The notes under the pieces: model-generated
Database searches by the model: none
Told to the model about the DNA's origin: nothing
Seen by the model: only the letters and a program-made list of their open reading frames with translations
Shown here: one piece after another, positions 36,190 through 47,699 of the stretch
Layout of the letters: each line of letters opens with the position of its first letter
How positions within the stretch are numbered: the first letter of the stretch is position 1
NCBI GenBank assembly: GCA_022559985.1
Contig: JAFJTR010000005.1
Span: 62,001 to 126,000, forward strand
Direction of reading: 5' to 3'
Source: Parastagonospora avenae f. sp. tritici 18332-5
Lineage: Eukaryota; Ascomycota; Dothideomycetes; Pleosporales; Phaeosphaeriaceae
DNA: 64,000 nucleotides
Program-made: the position numbers and the translations under genes

Positions 36190-37509
36190 ATGTCAACCCC
36201 ACGCCTTCGCACCCTCTCCCCCCTCGCAACCCTCGCCCCGCCCTCCAGCTCGCGCACCTGGCAAACCGCGCCTCACCCCACCCTCCCCATCGTCGCAACC
36301 GCCTGTTCCGACCGCAGCGTGCGCGTCTACAGCCTCACATCCTTCACGCTCCTGCACTCCATCACCGGCGGGCACAAGCGTAGCGTGCGCGCCGTGTCCT
36401 GGAAGCCGCACACACAAGGCCAAAGCGTGCTCGCAACCGGCAGCTTCGATTCGAGCGCAGGCATATGGCGGCGCGAAGAGGCGGGCGGGAACGAGGATGA
36501 TTTTACGAATCGGCGCGTTGGCGGCGCGGAGGACGAGGATGGGCGCGATGACGATGAGGACGAGTACCAGTTCTCGTGCATCCTAGACGGGCATGAGTCG
36601 GAGATCAAGTCGCTGTCGTGGAGCCCGACGGGCCAGTATCTCGCGACATGTTCGCGCGACAAGAGCGTGTGGATATGGGAGGAGCTCGAGGATGATAATT
36701 TCGAAACCGTCGCGGTGCTGCAGGAACATGATGGCGATGTTAAATGCGTGGCCTGGCACCCCGAGGAAGATTTACTGGCGAGTGCGAGCTACGACGATAG
36801 TGTACGGCTGTATAGAGAGGATTCGGACGACTGGGTGCAGGTCGCGTGTATAGCTGGGAAAGAGGGGCATGGCATGACGGTCTGGTGGGTGGAGTTTGAG
36901 GGGTCGGGAATCAGTGGGAAGGACTTTAGGATACAGAGAGATGGGCTGTCGGAAGAGCAAACACAGCATATTGATTCCATGGAAAGGTCGGGTCCGAGAC
37001 TGGCGACGTGTAGTGACGACCGCACTGTGAGGATTTGGCGGAGGAAACCGAGGGAACGAGCGGACAATGCATCGTCAAATACGGGCATTCCTTCCATCAT
37101 TCGATCAGCCGCCATCGACGAGGATTGGTATCAGGACGCTATACTCCCACAAGTTCACGAGCGCGCGATTTACTCGGTGTCGTGGAGTCGGACTACGGGC
37201 CTCATTGCGAGTGCGGGCAGCGATGGCAAGATCATCATCTACAAGGAGCGGTGGAGGAAGCAGACACCGACCCGAGTCGATGCGGACGACATGCAGGTTG
37301 ATGGCAGCGAGCCGGCGTCGTTAACGGAGTGGTTCGTCCTCGCGGAACTGTATTCTGCGCACTCTGTGTTCGAGATTAATCATGTCACTTGGGCGAAGAG
37401 AGCAGACAAGAACAAGAGATTTGACGGGGAGGAAGTCATAGTGAGCACGGGAGATGAAGGAGAAGTCAAGGTCTGGACACTAGATGAGGTGTTGGATCCG
37501 CACGCATGA
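36190..37509 (+). CDS. CIA1: Cytosolic iron-sulfur assembly WD40 protein
   Basis: Beta-propeller subunit of the targeting complex that delivers iron-sulfur clusters to cytosolic and nuclear proteins. Single exon, 439 residues. Seven WD-type blades are visible: ACSDRSVRVYSL, ATGSFDSSAGIW, ATCSRDKSVWIWEE, ASASYDDSVRLY, ATCSDDRTVRIW, ASAGSDGKIIIY and STGDEGEVKVW. An acidic insert (DDDEDEYQ) lies between blades 2 and 3, as in fungal CIA1. The long EFEGSGISGKDF loop is an extra insertion. The gene has no intron, unlike most neighbours. LTO1, a client adaptor of the same complex, lies at 7345. Confidence 0.93.
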   Translation: MSTPRLRTLSPLATLAPPSSSRTWQTAPHPTLPIVATACSDRSVRVYSLTSFTLLHSITGGHKRSVRAVSWKPHTQGQSVLATGSFDSSAGIWRREEAGGNEDDFTNRRVGGAEDEDGRDDDEDEYQFSCILDGHESEIKSLSWSPTGQYLATCSRDKSVWIWEELEDDNFETVAVLQEHDGDVKCVAWHPEEDLLASASYDDSVRLYREDSDDWVQVACIAGKEGHGMTVWWVEFEGSGISGKDFRIQRDGLSEEQTQHIDSMERSGPRLATCSDDRTVRIWRRKPRERADNASSNTGIPSIIRSAAIDEDWYQDAILPQVHERAIYSVSWSRTTGLIASAGSDGKIIIYKERWRKQTPTRVDADDMQVDGSEPASLTEWFVLAELYSAHSVFEINHVTWAKRADKNKRFDGEEVIVSTGDEGEVKVWTLDEVLDPHA

Positions 37510-37721
37510 ACATATATGAACCGATTGATTCGTGTTGCAACTGTAACTACAGTCTCTGACTTCATGCCAAACACCATCTCGCAAATCTGATGCTAGTAGT
37601 AGGCCGCACCTTCGTAATGCCCGTGGCGCCTCGCTAAGTAAGCAAAATGCTAATGTACAAATACACCTTCATCTCTATCATCCCTCATGCTCAAATAACC
37701 CAAGTCGCAGTAGAATAGCGA

Positions 37722-39059
37722 TCACATCGTCTTCTTGGGCCGTCCTCTACTTCTCTTAGGCGCCCCTCCGCCTCGCATCGGTACCATGGAAGGTCTGCCC
37801 AGAGCTTTCTTGATTACCGGCGCACTAACCGGGACCTCATCCTCGCTGTCCGAATCCGACAAAGCAATCTCCTCACCACGGCGATTGACCGGTGTAAAGC
37901 TCGATGCAGGCGCCGTCAGGGTAGTCGTGGTCGTAGTTTTCCCATTAGCCTTGGACTGAGCGGACACGATCTTGATTTTCTTGCCCTTCATGCCCGGCTG
38001 AGCGAAGATGGAATTCGTAGCCGGAGGTGGGCCGTTGCTGATGGGCTCGGGGGATGACAATAGATCGTTCTGTGGTGGCGGTGATGTGTTGAAGGATTGC
38101 CTTTCTTCGCCGTTGGATAGGTCGTCGAGAAAATCGTCGATTACGCCCGCGCCTTCATCATCAGAACCTTTAAATAGAGCCATCTTTGCGCGCAGGTTCT
38201 CTTGAGCCTCGCGTTCTGCGGCTTTAGCGGGCTCTCGTTCTGCTCTAGCTTCATCTTCTCGCTTCTCTGCTTCTAGTGCGGCGGCGGCGGCTGCTTGTTG
38301 TGCGAGGAGTATAGTCTCGTTAGATTGGTCATCGTCCTCATGGATACCATCTTCGTCAGACATATTGCTAGACAAATTTCTAGTGCTATTGCGGGTAGGG
38401 TTCTTTGGCGGTCGTCCGATGGGCCGAATTCCAGCTTTGGGTTTTGGTGGCAGTGTCCTTCTACGTTCATTGGCCTCGCGCTTTCGCTCCAATTCCTTGT
38501 CGCGACCAGGACGTATGGCTCCATCGCGGAAGTCTGGTGGAAGCTCCGTAGGCAGGTCCTCCTCGCCCTGGTTCTTCCGTGCTAGCCAATTCGAAGTTCT
38601 CCCATCAGAGCGACCGGTATACTCGACGTCGTCGTCTTCATCACCAAATTCTTCGTCGGAATCGAGTGTGATCTCTTCGAAGCGTCGACTGCCGCGGGGT
38701 CTTCCGGGCTTCGATGGATCTCCAACATCAGAATTCCTCTTCCTACTGCTGTAAGCCTCATCCTCTTGGACGCGAATGCGGAACGTCTTTCAAGCTTTCT
38801 CCTTCGCCACAAGGTCCTTAGGCGCGCCAAGTTTTGGTAGAATATCAGACTGTAGGATGGAGCCCATTTCACTGGGACCATCTACATCTTCCGGCGTGGT
38901 TTGGTGGACGACCTATGGACGGTCGGGAGTTGGTCGATCCCTTATGCGCTGTAGGAGACCGGTAGGCAGAGAGAGTTTTATAACCTTTGACTTATTCTTC
39001 ATCCGTGTGGCAACCAGAAGGAAGCGATCTTCACGCTTTGCTTCTTCCAGAAGTTTGCG
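37722..39059 (-). pseudogene. Broken C-terminal part of the JmjC gene, AT-hook tail
   Basis: Reading on from the JmjC gene in the same frame, the sequence stays coding-like to a natural stop at 37722. It is cut off by TAG at 39060-39062 and by two more in-frame stops, TAG at 38913-38915 and TGA at 38790-38792. The parts between read naturally: RKLLEEAKREDRFLLVATRM, then HQTTPEDVDGPSEMGSILQS, then KTFRIRVQEDEAYSSRKRNS. The last part has two AT-hooks (GRPPK and RGRPKK), acidic patches and a basic helix. A single frame over 1.3 kb with only three stops argues for one ancestral reading frame. Splicing out each stop is possible but no well-placed intron with a branch point was found. Confidence 0.65.
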
Positions 39060-41597
39060 CTATACCTCTTTCTGATATTGTTTACCAGAGATGTGCTTTG
39101 GCTGGAGTGGTTGTGCTTCATCCTTCTTCTTCTTCTTCTTCTTCTGCTTCTTGGGCTGCTTTTTGCGACGCCTGTTACCATCCTCATCTTCATCCTCGCG
39201 TCCATGCTTCTGGCCCAAGCGAGGAATGTCGCCATTCGCATCAGGGTCCGTGTAGTAAGAGTCGACGCCATCATGTGCTTCGGCGTGATGACCGTTGCCA
39301 ACGTCATTGAAGCTACCGGTAGTGTCCTCCACGGGGGAATATGCGATACCATCCCGCGCGTATGCAAGATCTTCATCAACATAACGGGGATCCAGGGACG
39401 GGTCTGCCGATTTGTCCATTTCCGCCTGTTGCAGGCGGCGCTGCATAGCATTCTGCTTCGAACCCTCTTCCTCTCGGAGCCAGTTGAGATTGGAGACGCT
39501 AAAATCTACGAGGCATTCCACAGATCGAGGGTCGGCCACCTTCTTGGTATCATGACCAAGAAGCGTTCCTTTGGGTTCGTAAGGGTTTTGACGTGCATCG
39601 CGCCGACAATGACCAGTGTTACAAACTCTCCTGCAATGCGGACATTTCCAATTGCGATTCTCCATAACGCTCAGAGGCATCATGTCGTGTGCGCGAAACA
39701 GAGTTCCGTAGCAATACGACAAGTCGCAACTGGAGCAGAAAGCCATCTTCCATTTCGGGTGCTTGTGAAGACAAAAGTGGCATGACTTATGCTTGCTGAG
39801 CCACTGCTTCGACTTCTTGTTGGAAACCTTCTTGACTTGGCCATATTCGTCCACAACAGGTTCCTCGTCGCTAGGATTGCCTTCGGGTTGAGGATTCTTG
39901 ATGTCCACAAATGGTCGTAAGCGCAGCTGCTCTTGGCAGACTTGTGCCAAAGTCTTTTTGCCAAGATACCGTCGCTCCTCCTGAAGCGGGAGTGGTGTTG
40001 TCTCTTTCATATGACCATCGATGTCGATGATCTGCGCCCTCCATTCTCCGTGCTTGTGGATAAGATCTTTCCACTTCCATTGCTCCACCCACGTGTAGCC
40101 TGATTGACATCCGCAGCTTCGACCCATGCAATAACAATCCATGCAGACATCGTAGGGTTCTTCGATCTCGCTACTGAACAGATTTTTGCAGCTCTTACAG
40201 CTCAGGAACCGATTGAAGATATTGCACCTGCAGTAGGCGCAAGTAACGTTGCTGTCGTATTGAAGAAACTCTGGATGCTCGCGGGAATCGAGTGCAAACA
40301 TCTCCGATACGAGCACGGTCTTGTATAGATCAAAAAGGTTCCTGAAGTCCATTTGGAGGTGTCGAACTTTGACAGAACGCTGAATAGCCTCTGCGTTCTC
40401 CCCACCCATTTCTACCTGCGCACGTGCAGACTTGATGAGGGTGGAGTACCTCTGGAGCGTGTAGTAAATGATAGCCTTGTTTTTGTATTGTTCGTCTCTG
40501 CAAACGACACGAGAATTCGGCAGGGCTTCGTTGATGGCCATTTCCAATGTTTCCACGGTGGTCCGATTCCAGGCAATCTTTATCGTGCGGGTACCGCGGT
40601 TCCAAACCTGATGCGGGGCGAGCGGTGGTATCAGAATGAAGTCTCCGGGCCGTTGCTCAACCACATATGTTCGAAACGGTGCTTTCTTCCATGCAATGAG
40701 TTGAGCAAAGTGGTTCTCGACGTCGATGTCATGGCCCAACACGGACAGCCAGTACTCGGAGACTACGTGTCTATCCTTCGACTCGGTCATGAACCATAAC
40801 GAGGATCCGGGGCGCTCAAGCTTACCATCTTCACTGATCTGTCCTGAGGCATTGACCATGATGTTCTGACCAAGACTTGCGCACATCTCTCTGTGTGATG
40901 GTGTATACGTGCCTTCGTGACCGATATAGCACATGAGATTTTCTGCGCGCATTTCTGGGGGCAGGCTGCTCATCAGATCTCCAGCGCGCCCTATCCCGCG
41001 GCCTTTGCGACGGCCCGGTTCGTCCAATGCGCCGGCCCCGCCAACTTCACCAGTGCTGTCGTTGAGATAGAACAGCCCCTGGGGAATGTGCTCTTTCAGC
41101 TTGTCCTGCCATACCTGTGGGCAATCGATGTCCTTGAGATATATGCGTTGGCGGGTCTTTGCGCGGTAGCGCTCGGGTGCGTCGAAGAATTGGTCGGTTA
41201 GCTTGGTCATGTGCTTGAGGTAGTGCTTGATGGTGAGCGGGATGCTCTCCTTGGTCGTAAGATTGCGTGCATTCTCGACTGCTAGCTGTTACCTGTGTTC
41301 ATCATCTATGCGCCCAGTGACTGTCTGACCTTTGTCGCCGTGGTTGTCGCGCAGCCATGAAGGCGTGAATGTCCACTCGTCCAGCACTTCTTCGAACCCG
41401 TCTATGATGAGAGGTTTTCCGGCCATAACCACGTGAAGCAGAACCAACTTTTCGAACTGCTCGATGCCGTTATTGGCGATCATCTCATAGGAAATGCGGT
41501 CGACATATTGAAAATTGTCCGCGGTCTCGACGAAGGTGCGCACGTCAAAGTCGGGCGGTATGGGCTCGAACGAAGCCCTCGGGCGCGCGGCCGGCAT
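39060..41597 (-). CDS. JmjC-domain protein with 4CXXC-type zinc finger, truncated
   Basis: Probable histone demethylase-type or related chromatin protein. Two exons (41330-41597, 39060-41278) give 828 residues up to the first stop. The JmjC region includes YIGHEGTYTPSHREMCASLG, then SLWFMTESKDRHVVSEYW and PGDFILIPPLAPHQVWNRG; the last carries a likely iron-binding histidine. Two cysteine-rich modules follow: CAYCRC, CKSCK, CMDCYC; then CHFC, CSSC, CPHCRRVC. The second resembles the zinc finger of the MAO-A repressor R1 family. A long lysine run (about eight Lys) precedes the stop. The intron 41279-41329 joins HGDK to VENARNLTTKE. The complete iron-ligand set could not be assigned with certainty, so activity is unproven. 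See the broken tail at 37722-39059. Confidence 0.8.
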
Positions 41598-42129
41598 GGT
41601 GTTGGTTGCTTAACACCATTCACGCCCGGTGCGCGCGGGTAGGGTCTATGGCTCTGTACTACTACTGCCGCGGCGCGAGTGCGATCGCACAATTCTGCCG
41701 TGGGTGCATCTCTGATGAGAGTCGCAGCCGCAAAGCTAGGCTGGTAGCAATAGAGCTGAGCGACAGTGGTCGCTACAAGAGCGCCTGTACAAAGTCGGAG
41801 ATGCGGGCGACGCGGCGGAAAGTTAGTGTTGGAGTGGAGAGCTTAGCTCACCTGCAGCTACAGTCATCACGTGCCAACGGGCACTAGCGTGCTTTCCATA
41901 TTAATCGCTCACCTTCATCACCTTCATCACCGATCATCGCGGCACAATCTTCACTGGGACTTCGCGAAATTCATGCCAGTTCGAATTCGGCAATTCCAGG
42001 ACATGCATTGATTCTGTTCGTACCCCACATTCGCGGCTTGCAATTGTGCGAGCTATCAAGCTCCCTGCAAAAGCTTCGAGGGCACGTGTACCTAGGTAGC
42101 TAGCAGTACTGCCGACTTCCAACTTCATA
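41598..42129. promoter_or_regulatory. Divergent promoter, JmjC gene and COQ2
   Basis: 532 bases between start codons. Tandem copies of TCACCTTCATCACC lie near 41910-41935. No gene is supported. Confidence 0.4.
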
Positions 42130-43410
42130 ATGATTACTCCGAGAATCCGATCCTCTCCGCTCGCCCTGACGGCCTGTCGGCCTCCTTTCTCACAGCTTTT
42201 GTTTTCAAGATGCATACGATCATGCGGGCAGGAAGCGCGGCCATCAAGCCAATTTGCTTCAACACCACGACGGCTAGGCGTACATCACATGCGATCACTC
42301 CAGCTGGTAGTTCGTCCGACTTCGCATCGTCTCCTCGAAAAGGTCGCGAATCAGCACGCAAGCATAGCAACAACAGCTCACGATGCACTACCCAGTAACC
42401 TTCCAAAATACACGCCGCCTACCTCCGGTGTTCTCTCGTATCTACCTCAAAAAGTCGTTCCATATGCTGAATTGATGAGAATCGACAAGCCCACCGGATC
42501 ATACTACCTCTTCTTCCCATGTCTCTTCAGCTCGTTCATTGCAGCTATAATGGCTGCACCCATCGCTGCACCTTCTGCACTTCTCAGTACTGTGGCTCTC
42601 TTCTTCACTGGCGCTATAGTTATGAGGGGTGCCGGATGTACCATCAACGATCTCTGGGATCGAAATCTTGACCCTCACGTGGAACGCACTCGACTCCGTC
42701 CAATTGCACGACGCGCCATTAGTCCTCCGCAAGCAATTGTCTTCCTCGGAGGTCAGCTATTCACTGGTCTGGCAGTTCTCCTGTCACTTCCATTCGAATG
42801 TTTCTGGTATGCGACACCCTCACTACTGCTCGTGGCTACATACCCTTTGGCGAAGCGAGTTACCTACTACCCTCAGTTTGTCCTCGGACTCACTTTTTCT
42901 TGGGGTGCAATGATGGGCTTCCCTGCCCTTGGAGTCGACCTTCTCTCAAATCAGTCTGCTCTGATAGCGGCAAGTTGCCTCTACGCAAGCAATGTGGCAT
43001 GGACAGTACTTTACGACATGATATATGCGCATATGGATATCAAGGACGATGCGAAGGCTGGTATCAAGAGCATTGCGCTCAAGCATGACAATGAAACTAA
43101 AGCTGTCCTGTCAGGCCTTGCAGTTGTGCAGCTTGGACTATTGGCTGCCTCAGGTTTCGCTGCTGGCCTCGGTCCTTGTTTCTATGTTGTATCATGCGGA
43201 GGTGCAGCGCTCACTTTGGGCACTATGATTCGAAAAGTCAGATTGAAGGATGTCAAGAATTGCTGGTGGTGGTTTGTGAACGGTGCATGGTTCACAGGAG
43301 GTGCGATCAGTCTAGGTCTAGCTGGCGAGTACCTTGCACAATTCTTTGGGCAGTACGAAGACAATCAAGTGGATGGTACGCGAGAAAGACGGCGTGTTGC
43401 TGCCGCGTAG
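42130..43410 (+). CDS. COQ2: 4-hydroxybenzoate polyprenyltransferase, mitochondrial
   Basis: UbiA-family enzyme that attaches the polyprenyl tail to 4-hydroxybenzoate in ubiquinone synthesis, in the mitochondrial inner membrane. Single exon, 426 residues. A long N-terminal presequence rich in Arg and Ser covers about 80 residues. The first Asp-rich motif NDLWDRNLD is at residues 173-181 and the second, YDMIYAHMDIKDD, at about 295-307; both bind diphosphate through magnesium. Eight or nine hydrophobic segments are visible. GSYYLFFPCLFSSF and ARRAISPPQA are typical of Coq2. The ATG at 42130 is the first in frame after the promoter. Confidence 0.93.
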   Translation: MITPRIRSSPLALTACRPPFSQLLFSRCIRSCGQEARPSSQFASTPRRLGVHHMRSLQLVVRPTSHRLLEKVANQHASIATTAHDALPSNLPKYTPPTSGVLSYLPQKVVPYAELMRIDKPTGSYYLFFPCLFSSFIAAIMAAPIAAPSALLSTVALFFTGAIVMRGAGCTINDLWDRNLDPHVERTRLRPIARRAISPPQAIVFLGGQLFTGLAVLLSLPFECFWYATPSLLLVATYPLAKRVTYYPQFVLGLTFSWGAMMGFPALGVDLLSNQSALIAASCLYASNVAWTVLYDMIYAHMDIKDDAKAGIKSIALKHDNETKAVLSGLAVVQLGLLAASGFAAGLGPCFYVVSCGGAALTLGTMIRKVRLKDVKNCWWWFVNGAWFTGGAISLGLAGEYLAQFFGQYEDNQVDGTRERRRVAAA

Positions 43411-44318
43411 CGGGTTGGCATCTGTGCCTAGGTTTAACGAGTCATGATCATTTGCCCATCCTGTATACACTGATTTGTAGTGTAGGTCTACGTGTACCTC
43501 TAGTAATAGTGCTCAGTGTAAGAAGCAAGCGCTAATTGTTCATGGCCAATCTCGATAACTGCATCGCTTAGACTATGAACTATGGTCCTTTCTGTGCCGG
43601 CCGTTCCACTCGTCTGAACCTTACCGGAACGCCGGAATCGAGAAATTGCCATGCGCCAGTGTAGGTAGAAGCTCAAGAAATCCCGATAACGCCATTCTCG
43701 TAACAAATGTCTACCTGCCTAAGCAAGTAGCCAAGAGACTCCGCCTCCTCGTCTGCCCAGTTTCGCCCAGGCCGTGGGGCGGAGCATTTTCGGCGTGGTC
43801 CAAGAGCACCACTTGAATATGATCTGAGTAGTAACTACGAGACATAACGAAATCAAGGGTAATATTACCATTTCTAGTACGCTGACGAATTGTGATATCC
43901 TAACTACAGAGTTCAATGTCAGTTCTACAAAAAAGCCAGGATATCGAACCAAGATAAGTGTTTAGCGAGCGGGGTTGAGTCCACCGCTTCCAAGTGCCGC
44001 CAAGTATCCAAGCACCTAGAGGTCTGCTATCTCTGCCATTTCACCGGCCAAGTTATCATTGTAGTAAGCACGTGCCTTAGACCTGGTTGGTGGCCACGAT
44101 GTCGCGATATGGGTATCCGCCTGTTGGCCGCGCCAATGACATTGAGCAATACGACGGCTGGGGGCCGGTAGCGAGCAACGCAGCACAAGACAATGACGCA
44201 CGCCAGTAGAGCCAGTTTAGACAATGGACGAGTATAAATGCTTCATCGTCTACCGAAGAAGCACCAGCAGTGCTAATTGCATCGACGGCATATCCTCACT
44301 ACCCTGACCATCGACACG
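43411..44318. other. Intergenic, no gene recognised
   Basis: 908 bases. A minus-strand frame at 43719-43952 was considered and rejected. The right end is the promoter of the secreted protein gene. Confidence 0.4.
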
Positions 44319-46177
44319 ATGGCTCGCTTTCCGTCCATAGCTATACTGTGCTCAGCCCTCACGGGCTTGAGTAGAGCTGCAGCACTCGGCTCCACCGAAG
44401 ACTATGCATCCGGCGCTGTCCACGCCCAGATCATGGCGCTCAAAGTGGTATGAGTCCGATCACAGTCTTTGTTCATGTGTCGGCTAGGCTAAAGATTGTC
44501 ACAGGCCCAATGGGATGCCGAGATAGTTTCAGGTGCCATGGAGAGCTCGAGATACCCAGAGCTTCAACACACTCCGTGTGAAGATGGCTTTGCAGCGGCG
44601 ATTCCCGGTGATACAAACAATACCTTTCGTTGCAACAATGTCAGTACAACTCGCACCCGTCTCACCTAGCCATATGCTGAAAGTTTTAGGTCGACCTCTA
44701 CCACTTTTTGCCTCATGCCAAGCTAGGCAGCTCTCAAGGTCAAGGTTCGTCTTCATGGGGCTGGACTTCCGCCGATGGGCGCGAGTTCGTGGCCATCGGC
44801 CAATTCGATGGTACTGCTTTCGCAGAGATCAGCTCAGAAGGCAAGCTGGTGTATCTTGGAAGACTTCCACCATACGATGCTATCGGTTCGCGCTGGCGAG
44901 AGATTCGAGTTCTCCGAGACTACGCTGTCATCGGATCCGAAGCCATCAAGCATGGCGTACAGATCTTCGACATGAAGAAGTTGCTGGATCTTGATCCCGA
45001 GAACCCAACAAACTTTACCCAAGATGACTTGACGGGTCATTGGGACGAGCTTCCTGTTGGTCGGACGCACAACATCGTTGTCAACGAGGAATTGAACTAC
45101 GCTATGGCTGTTGGTTCGGTTGGCGGCAACGAGACAATCCGTGTGCGCGATGAACTACCCTGCCGTGGTGGTATCATCTTCCTCAACATGACTGACCCAG
45201 CAAATCCCACATCCCCAGGTTGCGCAGCTGGTGACGGTTACGTGCACGATGCTCAGTGTCTCGTCTATCGCGGGCCAGACGAGAGGTATTGGGAAAGAGA
45301 CATCTGCTATGCGTACAACGAGGATACCCTCACGATCTACGATGTCACCGACAAAGTTGGTAACGTGACCAACATTATCTCTATCACCAGCTTCCCTGGC
45401 GCCGAGTACGTCCACCAAGGCGTCGTCAACAACGAAACATGGCAGGAGTATATCTTCCTAGACGACGAGTTCGACGAGCGTGACGCCAAAGTCGGCCCCA
45501 TGACACAAGGCCTTCCTACAACTCACATCTTCGACATTCGTGATCTCGAGAACCCGTTCTACTCTGGCAACTACGAGGGCCCGAGGCGTGCCATCGACCA
45601 CAACCAATACATCTACGACGGCTACTCTTACCAGTCCAATTATGGAGTTGGTCTTACGGTTCTCGACATAAGCTCTATCACTGAGGATCCAACTGGAGGC
45701 GGTATTTGCGAGGCAGGATACTTCGATGTCTATCCCGAAGACGACGAGCAAGAGGGTGGCGGCACAGTCGCATTCCTCGGCTCCTGGTCTTCCTACGCCG
45801 GCTTCAAATCCGGCTTCATTTTCGTGCACACCATTGAGCGCGGCTCGTTCGTCGTCAAGATGACATCCAAGGAGTGCGCTAAGCCTGCTGTGTGCAAGTC
45901 GGATTCGTGCTTGACGGCCATGCGCGCGAGCTCGATTGAAGGAAGACTGGCGGCCAGTCAGGATTTCTGCTCTGATTTCTTGGTCAGGAAGAATGATGAT
46001 GTTGGCCTGGTACCGGATTATGCGAGGACAGGTTGTGCGGTGGGTAATGCAACACAGGAAGTTGTTGCGAGGGTTAGCAGTGCGTGTGCTTGCGTGCCGA
46101 CGAACGCGGTTCCGGAGCTGCCTAGGACGACGAGTCGGCCACCTGTACCTACCGTTCTACCTCCAAGGAGGGTCTGA
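44319..46177 (+). CDS. Secreted choice-of-anchor B family protein
   Basis: Three exons (44319-44447, 44505-44639, 44690-46177) give 583 residues. A signal peptide covers about residues 1-21 (MARFPSIAILCSALTGLSRA). The body repeats LVIVD-type beta segments: REFVAIGQFDGTAFAEIS, then GVQIFDMKKL, TLTIYDVTDK, THIFDIRDL and GVGLTVLDIS. THNIVVNEELNYAMAVGS and YVHDAQCLVYRGPD are hallmark segments of the family, also called regulatory-P domain proteins in fungi. DEFDER and CEAGYFDVYPEDDE are acidic loops that may bind a metal. The last 100 residues are Cys-rich and end in a Pro/Thr-rich tail with no membrane anchor. The biochemical role of the family is not established. Confidence 0.82.
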
Positions 46178-47234
46178 AGTGGACCATATGAGGTTGGAGC
46201 TCGGCATCCACTTTGATTTGTGGGATGAGAATGTGATGTACCGTAGCAAGAAATATCAAATGTATGAAACGGCATCAAAATCCTGTATGGGTATCTCCAC
46301 CGTACTCGTTCCATAAATAGTAATGTAAGTGGTCGATTCCTGATCTTTCGTGTTAATGGTGTTCATGAGATATCCATCAGCATGTACGCGATCGTGACGT
46401 GAACCTGCGTGACGAGCCCTGGAAGTCGGAGCTTCGGAGCTTCGAAAGATAGCCTCAGTACCTAGGGATCATTTTTTATGAACAGTTGCAGTCTCGGGCC
46501 GCACGCGTTTGCAGAACGACTGAGGATGCGGCTCAAAATCCGTCGCTACGTAACCGCATCAGGCCACCAATCTCATTTAGGCAATGCTCTACCCCATCCA
46601 AGCGTAGCCGGGTAGCTCGGATCCTTCTGCAGCGAAAAGAACAGTCACAAGACCATCCGCCTAGCTAACGATGTCATACGTGCAGCAAACTTCGTGGACG
46701 TGCACTCGCATCCTATTCCTAAAAGCCTTTCGGATTGGGTGTGGCTCAGGTGGCTAGTGACCGGTGGCCGTGCACAGACTGCCGTATAGCCGTTTGAGGC
46801 GTAAGGCTGACATGAAAGTCTAGGCTTCGATTATCAGCTGCTCGTATTACTGGGCCGCGATGCATGCTAATCCGGGGAGCATCGGGATTGTTGGTTTGTG
46901 GTTGGCTAGGGAGTGACTTGTGTTGAGAAATTGTGGGCATGGATGCGTTTACTACAGACCCACTCAAGAAGCTTGGGAACGGGAATAATGTCTTGTCAAT
47001 CCGCCTGTAGAGATATGTGTGCTTGGAGAGGATGGGGAAGTGAGCATATATACTTTGTGGATGCCCCAGGTCGGAACACATCATAAGACATTGAGGCCAT
47101 CAAACCTTTACACATGTTCCACCTTCTGATTTACTAAGTTCGAGAAATACCCCGAACATCAACAACAAAACTCAACAATTATTCAACAACAAATACATAC
47201 CAGCGACGTCACCGTCTCTAAGACTACACTGCCG
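46178..47234. other. Intergenic, no gene recognised
   Basis: 1057 bases with only short, featureless frames. The right part is the AC-rich leader of the small gene at 47235. Confidence 0.4.
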
Positions 47235-47699
47235 ATGACAGACCACTACACCACCACCATCAACGCCCGAGACTTGACCGCAAGACTCACCCAAGTCTCC
47301 CACGACACCAAAACCTCCAATGACACCACTGGACGCTCCTCCATCATGTCAAGCGGAGCCCGACGATCCCGAGCCTCCTCCTTCGAGCTACCCAAGTTCT
47401 CCAAGTCGTCAACAATGTCGAGCTCCGGGTCTGACTTCATCACGCCCGCAGTGCCCCGGACCAAGACGAGCAGAGAGAGCGTGGAAGTTGGCGTCGGAGA
47501 GTTCAGCAAGCCGAGGGTTAATGAGAGGAGTCGACGCGATAGTGCGAAGAGCGAGGGGAATCAGGATTTCAGATACTATGGGAGACATGCGAATCAGTGG
47601 CTGTTTAATGACTTTAGTGTTACTGAATCGATTAAGAAGGGATGGGGAAGGGTTTTTGGGAAGGAAGAGGAGGGAGATTGGTATGAGAAGAGGAACTAA
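47235..47699 (+). CDS. Small uncharacterised protein with conserved C-terminus
   Basis: Single exon, 154 residues. The first 100 residues are Ser/Thr/Arg-rich and probably disordered. The last 45 are compact and aromatic: FRYYGRHANQWLFNDFSV, then ESIKKGWGRVFG and DWYEKRN. Codon use and the absence of frame breaks support a real gene. The C-terminal pattern looks familiar from short filamentous-fungal proteins of unknown function; I cannot name the family. No signal peptide or membrane segment is present. Confidence 0.65.
   Translation: MTDHYTTTINARDLTARLTQVSHDTKTSNDTTGRSSIMSSGARRSRASSFELPKFSKSSTMSSSGSDFITPAVPRTKTSRESVEVGVGEFSKPRVNERSRRDSAKSEGNQDFRYYGRHANQWLFNDFSVTESIKKGWGRVFGKEEEGDWYEKRN

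Noticed and set aside
38993..39062. Intron removing the first stop of the JmjC tail
   Set aside because: A 69-nt in-frame GTATAG...ATGAAG intron can be drawn, but it lacks a branch-point-like site and would delete a natural-looking coding helix. Kept only as an alternative.
39078..39785. 235-codon plus-strand frame with a leucine run
   Set aside because: The leucines are the complement of the lysine run in the JmjC protein; no independent support.
43719..43952. 77-codon hydrophobic minus-strand frame
   Set aside because: No promoter context, no splice partner and no recognised motif; likely chance.
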